NCBI RefSeq assembly: GCF_025685645.1
Contig: NZ_JAGSYF010000001.1
Location: forward strand, 682,001-746,000
Direction of reading: 5' to 3'
DNA length: 64,000 nt
Source: Edaphobacter bradus
GTDB lineage: Bacteria > Acidobacteriota > Terriglobia > Terriglobales > Acidobacteriaceae
In this document: in pieces, positions 17,658 to 24,830 of the stretch
Numbering within the stretch: the stretch's first letter is position 1
Layout: the number at the start of each line of letters is the position of its first letter
The notes under the pieces: model-generated
Told to the model about the DNA's origin: nothing
The model's input: the letters and a program-made list of their open reading frames with translations, nothing else
Databases searched by the model: none
Position numbers and translations under genes: made by a program

Positions 17658-17929
17658 GAATCTCCCGCGACAAACTCAACAAACTCGCCCACACCGTGGC
17701 CGACACCCTCGCCGAGATCCCCGAGTGCGACTTTCTCGAGGACCGCAACACCATCCGGCAGGAAGCCCGCAAGCATCTCGAGAAGCTGCTGCTCGAAGAG
17801 ACGAAGATCGACGCCGCCGCGCGCCAGAAGATATCCTCCCAGCGCAAGATCATCCTCGAAGGCTCGCAGGAGTGGGACATCCTCTATCGCAAGTATTACA
17901 ACGACGAAGTAAAAAAGCTCGGCCTCTAG
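17654..17929 (+). CDS. DUF507 family protein, second copy
   Basis: 91 aa, starting at a GTG that overlaps the stop of the first copy (GTGA), so translation is coupled. It has the family pattern MRISRDKLNKLAHTVADTLAEIPECDFLEDRNTIRQEARK...WDILYRKYYNDEVKKLG. Tandem, divergent DUF507 paralogues suggest a heteromeric pair. Function unknown. Confidence 0.85.
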   Translation: MRISRDKLNKLAHTVADTLAEIPECDFLEDRNTIRQEARKHLEKLLLEETKIDAAARQKISSQRKIILEGSQEWDILYRKYYNDEVKKLGL

Positions 17930-17953
17930 TCGAACTCAGCCTTTGCTCTTGCC

Positions 17954-18067
17954 TTTCTGGTTGTCATCCCGTGGCCCTTTCTGGTTGTCATTCCGTAGCG
18001 TAGCGAAGGAATCTGCTATTGTCTTTTGGTTGTCATTCCGAGCGAAGCCGAGGAATCTGCTTTTGCT
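17954..18067. repeat. Three tandem degenerate copies of an intergenic repeat
   Basis: The core TTTCTGGTTGTCATTCCG followed by AGCG and GAAGGAATCTGCT-like sequence recurs at about 17954-17977 (partial), 17978-18023 and 18024-18067. It lies between the DUF507 genes and the tRNA promoter. It resembles a dispersed non-coding repeat, but copies elsewhere in the genome cannot be checked from this window. The short open frame crossing it (17943-18146) is not considered a gene. Confidence 0.7.
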
Positions 18068-18121
18068 TCAACAGTCACAAAAACTAAGCCCCACACGAAC
18101 CCTCATCCCCCAAATTGCTGT

Positions 18122-18127
18122 TATAAT
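18122..18127 (+). promoter_or_regulatory. Probable -10 element for the tRNA-Glu operon
   Basis: A perfect TATAAT lies 37 bp before the first tRNA. No good -35 hexamer is seen at the expected spacing. It probably drives both tRNA-Glu genes. Confidence 0.5.
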
Positions 18128-18164
18128 CAACTCATTGCAGCAGTGAGCGGTTCGCGCTCTAAGT

Positions 18165-18241
18165 GGCGTTATGGTGTAACTGGTTAACACGTCGCCCTCT
18201 CAAGGCGAAGAGTCCGGGTTCGAGCCCCGGTAACGCTACCA
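18165..18241 (+). tRNA. tRNA-Glu (anticodon CTC)
   Basis: A complete cloverleaf. The acceptor stem GGCGTTA pairs with TAACGCT (one G-U). The D arm is GTGT...ACAC, the anticodon stem TCGCC/GGCGA has loop CTCTCAA, and the T arm CCGGG/CCCGG has loop TTCGAGC. The 3' CCA is encoded. Anticodon CTC reads GAG. Confidence 0.97.
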
Positions 18242-18273
18242 ATCCTTCCTGCTCCAGCTTTTCCTTCCAGCGC

Positions 18274-18350
18274 GGCGCCATGGTGTAACTGGTTAACACG
18301 CGGCCCTTTCAAGGCTGAGAGTACGGGTTCGATCCCCGTTGGCGCTACCA
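18274..18350 (+). tRNA. tRNA-Glu (anticodon TTC)
   Basis: The acceptor stem GGCGCCA pairs with TGGCGCT, the anticodon loop is CTTTCAA (anticodon TTC, reads GAA), and the T loop is TTCGATC. The 3' CCA is encoded. It is 32 bp after the first tRNA-Glu and shares its D-arm sequence, so it is an obvious duplicate. An accessory patch begins directly at its 3' end. Confidence 0.97.
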
Positions 18351-18651
18351 AACTAAGACAATACAAATAAATGGTTTATGCGAGTATGCGATTCTGAGCT
18401 TGGATTGCTTTGCGAAGTCGTGCGGCAATTATGCGGCAACGCCATTATCGGCGGTTGATCTTTTGGCGGTAGATGCCCAAGCACTGCGGACGCGAGCCAT
18501 AGACCCCCACCCCCCAGAATCGATGCAGTGGTCAGGCGCGGGGAGCGCCCTTGTCCGTCTCGGTCCATATATGAAAGTCGGTCATGCCCGTATTTCGCAC
18601 TTGATTCGAGCAACGGAATTGCTATCGTGAAAACTGTGCGGAGGATGACCT
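18351..18651. other. Gene-free stretch after the tRNA-Glu pair
   Basis: About 300 bp with no supported gene. It contains a C-run (GACCCCCACCCCCCAG at about 18506) and a possible promoter at 18601-18628. No integrase, no integrase fragment that I can name and no repeat of the tRNA 3' end were found. An 86-codon minus-strand frame here has no recognisable domain. Confidence 0.5.
18601..18628 (+). promoter_or_regulatory. Possible promoter for the accessory genes
   Basis: TTGATT and an extended -10 (TGCTATCGT) are spaced by 16 bp, ending 24 bp before the start of the 69-aa gene. Identified by eye only. Confidence 0.35.
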
Positions 18652-18861
18652 ATGGCGACCTATTCGGAGATTCAAGACTACGTTCGTAGCAAAGATGGCT
18701 TCACCGTGAAAACATGCTGGATTGCCCATATCAAGGCAGAGCATGGACTCACCACGCGGCTTGCACCAAACCGTTTTGATCCATCAAGGCGGCATCACCC
18801 CTGTCCGCCTGATAAGCGCTCACCCATCGAAAGCGCGATGAGGCATTTTCGGATGATTTAG
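18652..18861 (+). CDS. Small conserved hypothetical protein
   Basis: 69 aa. Good ribosome-binding site (GGAGG, 7 bp from the ATG). It reads MATYSEIQDYVRSKDGFTVK with a TCWIAHIKAEHGL core and ends CPPDKRSPIESAMRHFRMI. I have an impression of a small family seen in accessory regions of several phyla, but no function is known to me. It is the first gene downstream of the tRNA-Glu pair. Confidence 0.7.
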   Translation: MATYSEIQDYVRSKDGFTVKTCWIAHIKAEHGLTTRLAPNRFDPSRRHHPCPPDKRSPIESAMRHFRMI

Positions 18862-18913
18862 CAAAAGGGATCAATCCCGTATCAAATTGGAAGTCGAGAG
18901 CGAAGCAAGCCTA

Positions 18914-19525
18914 ATGGACGACGAACAGAAGCACATCGACGGGTATGACGGCGAAATCAGTCTTATCCATGAAACGATCAACAAGGATCAAGCTGAATAC
19001 GATAAGCAACTCCTGACGCTTTCATCGGGATTTCTTGCGGTATCCTTAGCTTTCATCAAGGATCTTGTACCGCTCAAAGATGCGGTTTGTATTGCACTTC
19101 TATATGCAGCATATAGTCTGTTGGTCGTGTGCATTATGCTTGTTTTGGCGTCGTATCAATACGGCATCAAGGGGCAGTACAAGGCGAAGGATTTTTGGGA
19201 AGAGAAGAAGAAGTGTCCGGAAAAATCTTTGGAGGATTTTCCATTCAAATATGCCACTCGTATTCGCTGGCTAAATATCATCACTGGTCTTGTCTTCTTT
19301 GTTGGGGTGTCAACACTGGCACTCTTTGTCATCCTGAACATTCATTACATGAGGTCGAACGTGACAACTGAACATGCCTTAGCGAACGAAGCGGCGCATA
19401 TGAAGGCTCCGACTCCTGGAAGTAATGAGGATCGTGGTTCTCACATCAAGATTCCTGCAAGGCCACCAGCTACGCAGCCAAGTCCAAATCCGAGCCCGAA
19501 CAATCAACCGAACAAGAGCAAGTGA
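18914..19525 (+). CDS. Three-TM membrane protein with a Pro-rich HIK-motif tail
   Basis: 203 aa from ATG (a TTG at 18887 would add nine residues). A short helix (EISLIHETINKDQAEYDKQ) is followed by TM1 (about 33-55, LLTLSSGFLAVSLAFIKDLV), TM2 (57-80), a charged cytoplasmic-type loop (about 85-115) and TM3 (119-142). A 58-residue Pro/Asn-rich tail contains AHMKAP (161-166) and SHIKIP (176-181) and ends QPNKSK. The N-terminal part resembles small membrane proteins of unknown role found singly in accessory DNA. The tail motif is repeated in the two tiny genes that follow at 11- and 15-bp spacing, so the three form an operon. Function unknown. Confidence 0.75.
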   Translation: MDDEQKHIDGYDGEISLIHETINKDQAEYDKQLLTLSSGFLAVSLAFIKDLVPLKDAVCIALLYAAYSLLVVCIMLVLASYQYGIKGQYKAKDFWEEKKKCPEKSLEDFPFKYATRIRWLNIITGLVFFVGVSTLALFVILNIHYMRSNVTTEHALANEAAHMKAPTPGSNEDRGSHIKIPARPPATQPSPNPSPNNQPNKSK

Positions 19526-19536
19526 GGAGACAATTG

Positions 19537-19665
19537 ATGAGTAATAGCAAGCCGCCACGCAAGGGAGTACCGGGGATCGCGCAGGATGCTGCTCATATCA
19601 AGACGCCGCCGAAGCCCGCTGGGAATGCAGCAACGAAGGTGAATCCACCGAACAAAGGTAAATGA
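19537..19665 (+). CDS. Tiny basic protein with HIKTP motif, copy 1
   Basis: 42 aa. A near-ideal Shine-Dalgarno (GAGGAGA) lies 6 bp before the ATG. The sequence starts MSNSKPPRKGVPG, has AAHIKTPPKP at 18-27 and ends NPPNKGK. It is very basic (about seven Lys, one Arg, one Asp), Pro-rich and without a signal peptide or membrane segment. Motif and end match the tail of the upstream membrane protein (AAHMKAP, QPNKSK). No family is known to me. Confidence 0.65.
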   Translation: MSNSKPPRKGVPGIAQDAAHIKTPPKPAGNAATKVNPPNKGK

Positions 19666-19680
19666 ACGAAAGGACCGTTC

Positions 19681-19803
19681 GTGGCGGCGAAAAAAGCGAA
19701 GAAAACAGGCGCAATTTCTAAGACGGGTGCATCGCACATCAAGACGCCGCGGACAACCACGCCTCAGTCTAAGATGGACGGAAACAAGAAGCCGTCCAAA
19801 TAA
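19681..19803 (+). CDS. Tiny basic protein with HIKTP motif, copy 2
   Basis: 40 aa from GTG, with AAAGGA 6 bp upstream. It begins MAAKKAKKTGAISKTG, has ASHIKTPRTTTP at 17-28 and ends GNKKPSK. The HIKTP motif sits at residue 19, almost the same place as in copy 1 (residue 20), although the surrounding sequence differs. It is highly basic. It is a probable paralogue of copy 1 and last gene of the three-gene unit. Confidence 0.58.
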   Translation: MAAKKAKKTGAISKTGASHIKTPRTTTPQSKMDGNKKPSK

Positions 19804-19849
19804 GCGTCCATTGCGATTCGCCGGAGTCTTTCTCCACAGAGCCGGGTGC

Positions 19850-19931
19850 CCCACGTCTCGCTTTTGAGACGTGGGTGGGATGCGAAGCGGCTTCCGCTCT
19901 GCCCCGAGCAGCGTCGAGGGGCCAGAGCGGA
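19850..19931. repeat. Compound palindromic element
   Basis: There are two adjacent stem-loops. The first is CCCACGTCTC/GAGACGTGGG, a perfect 10-bp stem with loop GCTTTT (19850-19875). The second is TCCGCTCTGCCCC against GGGGCCAGAGCGGA, 13 bp with one bulge (19893-19905 and 19918-19931). They look like a REP/BIME-style unit. The first stem could also end the HIKTP operon, although no T-run follows. Confidence 0.6.
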
Positions 19932-20021
19932 GGGGCAGCCGAAGCGACCGAATTCGACTCCGCTTTTGTCTTCTCTCCCATTCATATCCATCGCTTTTTC
20001 AACAGCCCAACGCTTGACACC

Positions 20022-20070
20022 CCTGATAACCTTAAATCAGGAGGAGCCCGGCAAAGCGCCGGGCTTTCGC
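20022..20070 (+). terminator. Two tandem hairpins, the second terminator-like
   Basis: CCTGAT/ATCAGG (20022-20041) is followed at once by GCCCGGC-aaagc-GCCGGGC (20046-20064) and TTTCGCATTT. TTGACA stands 3 bp before the first hairpin. It may be a terminator for the accessory operon or the body of a very short RNA or attenuator ahead of miaB. Confidence 0.5.
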
Positions 20071-20151
20071 ATTTAGCAGCAAAGTCAAAGTCCGGACCTA
20101 TGTCCAATCTTTCGAAGACTTTGCACACTTTTTGACGGGAGGGGAGAGTCG

Positions 20152-21606
20152 GTGGTGAACACGAAATCTGAAGCCGCGCCAACTCAACGGCTGCCCGGTT
20201 CACAGCGATATACTGTCCCTGTGAGCAAGACGTTTTACATCGAAACCTTCGGCTGCCAGATGAACGCCCATGACTCGGAAAAAGTCATCGGCACGCTCGA
20301 GCACGAGGGCTACTCCCAGGTAGCCGACGAAGCCGAAGCCGGCCTCATCCTGTACAACACCTGCTCCATCCGCGACAAGGCCGAGCAGAAGGTCTTCCAC
20401 CGCCTCAACGAGTACAAGCGCATGCAGGGCGAGGGCAAGAAGTTCGCCGTCCTCGGCTGCGTCGCCCAGCAGGAGGGCGAGCGCATCTTCGACCGCGCCC
20501 CCTACGTTTCGCTGGTCGCTGGCTCTGCCTCCTACCGCAACCTGCCCAGCATGCTCGCCCGCCTCGAAGCCGGCGAGACCCGCATCACCGGACTCGACGA
20601 CCGCCAGACCGACCAGACCTTCGACACCGAGTTCACCGTCCGCTCCAACCCCCACCGCGGCTACATCACCATCATCGAGGGCTGCGACAAGTTCTGCGCC
20701 TACTGCGTCGTTCCTTACACGCGCGGCAAGGAGCGCTCGCGCACCTCGGCCTCCGTACTCGTCGAAGCCCGCCGTATGGCCGACCTCGGCTATACCGACA
20801 TCCAGCTCCTCGGCCAGAACGTCAACTCCTGGCGCGACCCCTCGGGCCGCCTCTCCTTCGCCGAACTCCTAACCGCCGTCGGCAACATTCCCGGCATCCG
20901 CCGCGTGCGCTTCACCACCTCGCACCCGCGCGACTTTACCCGCGACATCGTCGAAGCCATCGACGCCACGCCGACCCTCTGCGACCACATCCATCTCCCG
21001 GTGCAGTCCGGCTCATCGTCCGTCCTCAAGGCCATGTCGCGCGAGTACACCCGCGAGTGGTACCTCGAGCGCATGAGCTGGATCCACGCGGCCACCCGCG
21101 ACATCAGCATTACCAGCGACATGATTGTCGGGTTCCCTGGTGAGACTGACGCGGACTTCGAAGAGACCATCACGCTGCTCGGAGCCGTGCGCTACGACGC
21201 CGTCTTCGCCTTCAAGTTCTCGCCCCGGCCCAACACTCCTGCGGTCCACATGGCCGACAGCATTCCCGAGGCGGTGAAGAACGAGCGGCTCCGCATCCTC
21301 AACGATCGTCAGCGCGAGATTCAGCGCGAGCACTACGCCCGCCACCTCGGCCAGGTGCAGGAGGTCATGGTTGAGAGTTACAATCCTGCCCGCAACCAAG
21401 TCGTTGGTCGCAGTTCGCAGAACAAGACGGTGAACTTCACCACGGCGCAGCTTGTGTCGGCTAACCCGCCCGTCGGCAGCTATCTGAACGTCCGCGTCAC
21501 TCAGACGCTGCCCAACTGCCTCGTCGGCGAAGCGCTGCCGCCGGCCGAGGGTGAAGTCTCCTTCGTCCCTGTCCAGCGCCCGCAACCCTTTGTCGTCCTC
21601 AACTAA
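20152..21606 (+). CDS. miaB: tRNA-2-methylthio-N6-dimethylallyladenosine synthase MiaB
   Basis: 484 aa from GTG (a GTG one codon later also fits; strong GGAGGGGAG upstream). The N-terminal UPF0004 domain has FGCQMNAHDSEK, NTCSIRDKAEQK and LGCVAQQEG, supplying the three auxiliary-cluster cysteines. The radical SAM motif is CDKFCAYC (about residues 180-187) and a C-terminal TRAM domain ends the protein. SIRDKAEQK distinguishes MiaB from RimO and MtaB. It methylthiolates A37 of tRNAs that read U-starting codons. It is followed closely by the BFN-domain gene. Confidence 0.95.
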   Translation: MVNTKSEAAPTQRLPGSQRYTVPVSKTFYIETFGCQMNAHDSEKVIGTLEHEGYSQVADEAEAGLILYNTCSIRDKAEQKVFHRLNEYKRMQGEGKKFAVLGCVAQQEGERIFDRAPYVSLVAGSASYRNLPSMLARLEAGETRITGLDDRQTDQTFDTEFTVRSNPHRGYITIIEGCDKFCAYCVVPYTRGKERSRTSASVLVEARRMADLGYTDIQLLGQNVNSWRDPSGRLSFAELLTAVGNIPGIRRVRFTTSHPRDFTRDIVEAIDATPTLCDHIHLPVQSGSSSVLKAMSREYTREWYLERMSWIHAATRDISITSDMIVGFPGETDADFEETITLLGAVRYDAVFAFKFSPRPNTPAVHMADSIPEAVKNERLRILNDRQREIQREHYARHLGQVQEVMVESYNPARNQVVGRSSQNKTVNFTTAQLVSANPPVGSYLNVRVTQTLPNCLVGEALPPAEGEVSFVPVQRPQPFVVLN

Positions 21607-21608
21607 TC

Positions 21609-22133
21609 ATGGCCATCTCGACTACCAATCCCGCCACCATCGCCCCCGACGAAGTCGAGATGCAGATTCGCGGCCTCATGATGGACCCCGTCACCAACAT
21701 GCCCATCATCGTTCTCAAGGACATTGCCAGCGACATGGTGCTTCCCATCTGGGTCGGGATCTTCGAGGCCAACGCCATCGCCCTCGAGCTTGAGAAGACC
21801 ACGACACCGCGCCCCATGACCCACGACCTCATGCAGAACATGGCCCGCGGCCTCAACGCCGAGGTCCGCAAGGTCGTTGTCTCCGAGCTGCGCGATGACA
21901 CCTTCTACGCCGTCATCTGGATGGACCAGGCCGGCGAGACCGTCACCCTCGACGCGCGCCCCTCCGACGCGATCGCGCTGGCCCTGCGTTGGGACTGCCC
22001 CATCTATGTCAACCGCGAGGTGCTGGAAAACTCCCGCCAAGCAGCGATGGGAACCCAGAGTGCGAACGCTGACGAGATGCGCCGCTGGCTGGAAAACCTC
22101 AACGACGACGAGATGGGCCGCTACAAGATGTAG
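21609..22133 (+). CDS. Bifunctional nuclease (BFN/DUF151) domain protein
   Basis: 174 aa. The DUF151 pattern is clear: GLMMDPVTNMPIIVLKD, LPIWVGIFEANAIALELE, then MTHDLMQNM and the end motif LDARPSDAIALALRWDCPIYV (about 114-134). Proteins of this family have been reported to have nuclease activity in plants and are co-located with miaB in many bacteria. It starts 2 bp after the miaB stop, so an operon is likely. Confidence 0.9.
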   Translation: MAISTTNPATIAPDEVEMQIRGLMMDPVTNMPIIVLKDIASDMVLPIWVGIFEANAIALELEKTTTPRPMTHDLMQNMARGLNAEVRKVVVSELRDDTFYAVIWMDQAGETVTLDARPSDAIALALRWDCPIYVNREVLENSRQAAMGTQSANADEMRRWLENLNDDEMGRYKM

Positions 22134-22174
22134 CCCGGTTCCAGCTCTGCTAAACCAACCCGCAAGGATTGATC

Positions 22175-23326
22175 TTGAGTCTTGTCCGAAATCTGAAGGG
22201 CGGCGTCTTCACCGGCATCACTGCTTTTGAGCGTCTGACAAACCGTGGGGGCGCGGCCTACAGCGGCCCATTGCACGAAATCAAAAACTTCCTCGTCCTC
22301 CAGCACGCCAGCGCGCTTGGAACGGCGATTCACGCAACGCCTCTTTTCTCTGCGCTGCGCCGGGCCGTACCCGAATCTCGCATCGCAGTAGTCGCCAGCG
22401 GATTCTCTCTCGATGTTCTCAGACACAACCCCAATATCGACACGCTGATTGCAACCCCCAGTCCACTGAAGGACCTGAAGGGCGCCGTGCAATCCCTGCG
22501 CAGCCAGTTTCCATTCCATAGAGCAACGTTCGCCACGGTCACGCCTATGGGCAACGAGCGAACGCGGATTGCGCTGCAAGCGTTGCTCAGCGGAGCCTCC
22601 AACCGGATCGGCTTTACGGTTCAGTCTGAGCTTTACCGTATGCCCATGGTCTTCGACAATACGAAGAGCCAGATCGCCAATAATCTCCGACTCGTCGATG
22701 CCCTTGGCCACACTCCAACGCACTTCGAGCCGCAGATATTCTTCAGCGAGCACGACATGGCAGTCGCACAGGAGGTACTTGCCTCAACCGGCTTGGAGAA
22801 CGAGCAACCGGTAGCCGTCTTCATCACGCAGACAAGCGTCACCCAGCGAAAGAGCTGGCGGCCGGAGCGGTTCCATGAGGCTGCAACCTTTCTCAAGGAG
22901 CGCCACGGCGCGCACATCCTCTTTGTCGGAACCGCCTCCGAGTCGCAGACCATTGATCAACTGCGACTCGGTCTGCCGTTTCGCACCACCAGCGTTGCCG
23001 GCAAGACCACCCTGCCGCAACTGGCTGCATTGATGAGCCTCTGCAACGTAGGCGTCGCACTCGACACTGGCCCGATGCATGTCGGCCGCGCCGCGGGCCT
23101 TCCAATGGTCATCATTGCTCCGGCTTGGTCTCCACCCATCGAGTGGCTGCCTCTGGGTAATGACAAGTTTCGCATTCTGAAGAATGCCGATATGCCATCA
23201 GCGCCCCAGGACTACACCATCGACGAGGTAAGCGTCGATGATGTCACGTCAGCTCTTGCGGAACTTCTCGCGCGATATCCACGCTCGCTGGCAGTGAATC
23301 AGCGCTTGCAGAGCAAATCGAGATAG
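22175..23326 (+). CDS. Glycosyltransferase family 9 (heptosyltransferase-like)
   Basis: 383 aa from TTG, which has AAGG 7 bp upstream; a TTG two codons earlier is too close to that site. N-terminal nucleotide-sugar fold: IKNFLVLQHASALGTAIHATPLFSALRRAVPESRIAVVAS. C-terminal GT9 signature: KSWRPERFHEAATFL and LDTGPMHVGRAAGLPMVIIA. GT9 enzymes add heptose or related sugars to LPS core; the acceptor here is unknown. Its 3' end overlaps the convergent aroA gene by 28 bp. Confidence 0.88.
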   Translation: MSLVRNLKGGVFTGITAFERLTNRGGAAYSGPLHEIKNFLVLQHASALGTAIHATPLFSALRRAVPESRIAVVASGFSLDVLRHNPNIDTLIATPSPLKDLKGAVQSLRSQFPFHRATFATVTPMGNERTRIALQALLSGASNRIGFTVQSELYRMPMVFDNTKSQIANNLRLVDALGHTPTHFEPQIFFSEHDMAVAQEVLASTGLENEQPVAVFITQTSVTQRKSWRPERFHEAATFLKERHGAHILFVGTASESQTIDQLRLGLPFRTTSVAGKTTLPQLAALMSLCNVGVALDTGPMHVGRAAGLPMVIIAPAWSPPIEWLPLGNDKFRILKNADMPSAPQDYTIDEVSVDDVTSALAELLARYPRSLAVNQRLQSKSR

Positions 23327-24603
23327 CTGAAGAACTCCGGAAAGGAGATTGCCGCCGCCTCCGCGCCCCGAATCTCAGTGTCGCCCGTGGCTCGCAGTGC
23401 CGCGATTGAAAACGCCATCGCGATCCGGTGGTCTGTTCCCGAGTCGATCGTCGCGCCGTGCAGCGTCTGGCCACCCGGAATCGCGAGCCCATCCTCGTAC
23501 TCGGTGAACTCGGCCCCCATGGACTTCAGGTTCTTCGCGACCAGGGCGATCCGGTCGGACTCCTTCACGCGCAGCTCTTTCGCATCGCGAAACGTAATGC
23601 CATCCCGCGTGTAGGGAGCGATCGCCGCCAGCACCGGCAGCTCGTCGATCAGCTGCGCCGAGAGTGCTCCGGAGATCTCCACACCCTTCAGTCCCTCCGG
23701 CGAGCGGTTCACCTGAATCGTGCCGATCAACTCGCCATGATGCTCCTCGACGGTCAGCACCTTGATCTTTCCGCCGAGTACCGTAATCACGTCCAGCAGC
23801 GCCGCGCGCGTCGGATTCATCCCCAGCGAATCGAGCACCAGGTTTGAATCGGGGAAGAGAAGCGCCGCGCACAGAAAGAACGCCGCCGACGAAAGATCTC
23901 CAGGCACCGTAGCCTCAATGGCCTTCAGCTGCTGCCCTCCTGCGATGCTCAACCGGTCTCCCGCGCGATCAAGCGTCGCTCCAAACGCGCGCAGCGCGTG
24001 CTCGGAGTGGTCGCGAGTCCTCACCGCCTCCGAAAGACTCGTGGTTCCTTCGGCCTGCAATCCAGCAAACAGCACTGCGGACTTTACCTGCGCCGAGGGG
24101 ATGGGCGTCTCGAAGTTGATGGCCTTCAGCGGCCCGCCATAAATTGTCATAGGAGCGTGTCCGTCGACCAGATCGATCCGCGCGCCCATCTGCGACAGCG
24201 GCTTGCGAATCCGTTCCATCGGCCGCAGTGTCAGCGAGTGGTCGCCGATCATCGTGAACACATGGGGCTGCGCCGCGATCAATCCTGCCAGCATCCGCAT
24301 TGTGCTACCCGAGTTGCCGCAATCAAGCGGCCCTGCCGGCTGTCGGAACGACCCTGCCGCGCCAGTCACCGCGATCGTCGTCGCGTCCTTCTTCACTACC
24401 GTCGCCCCCAACGCCTCCATGCAGGCAAGCGTGGAGTGCGGGTCGGCTCCGGTCGAAAAGTTAGTGAGGCGCGTCGTCCCCTCGGCAAACCCGGCAAGTA
24501 TCGCATAGCGGTGCGAGATCGACTTGTCGCCGGGAATCGTAACGGAACCCTGCAGTGTGCGCGCAGGACGAACAATCTGGGTCGTGGCTATCGAAGAAGA
24601 CAT
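23299..24603 (-). CDS. aroA: 3-phosphoshikimate 1-carboxyvinyltransferase (EPSP synthase)
   Basis: 434 aa. It shows the two-domain EPSPS pattern: PGDKSISHRYAILAGFAEG near the N-terminus, LDCGNSGSTMRMLAG (PEP/S3P site), and the C-terminal AKELRVKESDRIALVAKNL and DHRIAMAFSIAAL. It makes EPSP from shikimate-3-phosphate and PEP in aromatic amino acid synthesis. The ATG at 24603 is preferred over an upstream in-frame start at 24684 because the conserved IVRPARTLQGSVTIPGDKS begins ten residues later. Divergent from the response regulator gene. Confidence 0.95.
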   Translation of the reverse strand: MSSSIATTQIVRPARTLQGSVTIPGDKSISHRYAILAGFAEGTTRLTNFSTGADPHSTLACMEALGATVVKKDATTIAVTGAAGSFRQPAGPLDCGNSGSTMRMLAGLIAAQPHVFTMIGDHSLTLRPMERIRKPLSQMGARIDLVDGHAPMTIYGGPLKAINFETPIPSAQVKSAVLFAGLQAEGTTSLSEAVRTRDHSEHALRAFGATLDRAGDRLSIAGGQQLKAIEATVPGDLSSAAFFLCAALLFPDSNLVLDSLGMNPTRAALLDVITVLGGKIKVLTVEEHHGELIGTIQVNRSPEGLKGVEISGALSAQLIDELPVLAAIAPYTRDGITFRDAKELRVKESDRIALVAKNLKSMGAEFTEYEDGLAIPGGQTLHGATIDSGTDHRIAMAFSIAALRATGDTEIRGAEAAAISFPEFFSYLDLLCKR

Positions 24604-24830
24604 TGCTTTTATCGTAACTGCTTTTGCGGCGAGGATTCTTTTGATGCCTCCTGTGGAGTGGGCCGAGGCAAGGTTGGAGGACATTATTCCCGTTTTGAAA
24701 TTCAGTCAGGCAGAAAATCTGGCAAAGGGATTGAAAGAACCGAGCCGATACACCAAGGTAATAAAACACCGCAGACGTTTGTAACGAGTGTTCGGGTACT
24801 GCGGGTTTGCTGTCGACGAGGTGAGAAGGA

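Larger units (their letters stand above)
19804..20151. other. Gene-free stretch with palindromic repeats before miaB
   Basis: About 350 bp without a supported gene. It holds two stem-forming sequences (19850-19875 and 19893-19931), a TTGACA at 20014, two more hairpins (20022-20041 and 20045-20068) and the miaB ribosome-binding site (GGGAGGGGAG). Confidence 0.6.

Noticed and set aside
17943..18146. 67-codon plus-strand ORF after the second DUF507 gene
   Set aside because: It consists of the tandem intergenic repeat and has no domain or ribosome-binding site.
18184..18366. 60-codon minus-strand ORF beginning MYCLSLVAPTGIEPV
   Set aside because: It is the antisense of the two tRNA-Glu genes; such frames are a known false call at tRNA loci.
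18652..18861. AHIKAEHG in the 69-aa protein as another copy of the HIKTP motif
   Set aside because: The motif lacks the Pro and the Pro-rich context and lies in what looks like the family's own conserved core, so the match is probably chance.
24729..24745. TGGCAAAGGGATTGA-like sequence as a sigma-54 promoter for the response regulator
   Set aside because: The essential GC at -12 is replaced by GA.
24744..24751. GCCGATAC resembling a sigma-28 -10 box before the response regulator gene
   Set aside because: No TAAA-type -35 at 15 bp spacing; one weak half-site is not enough.
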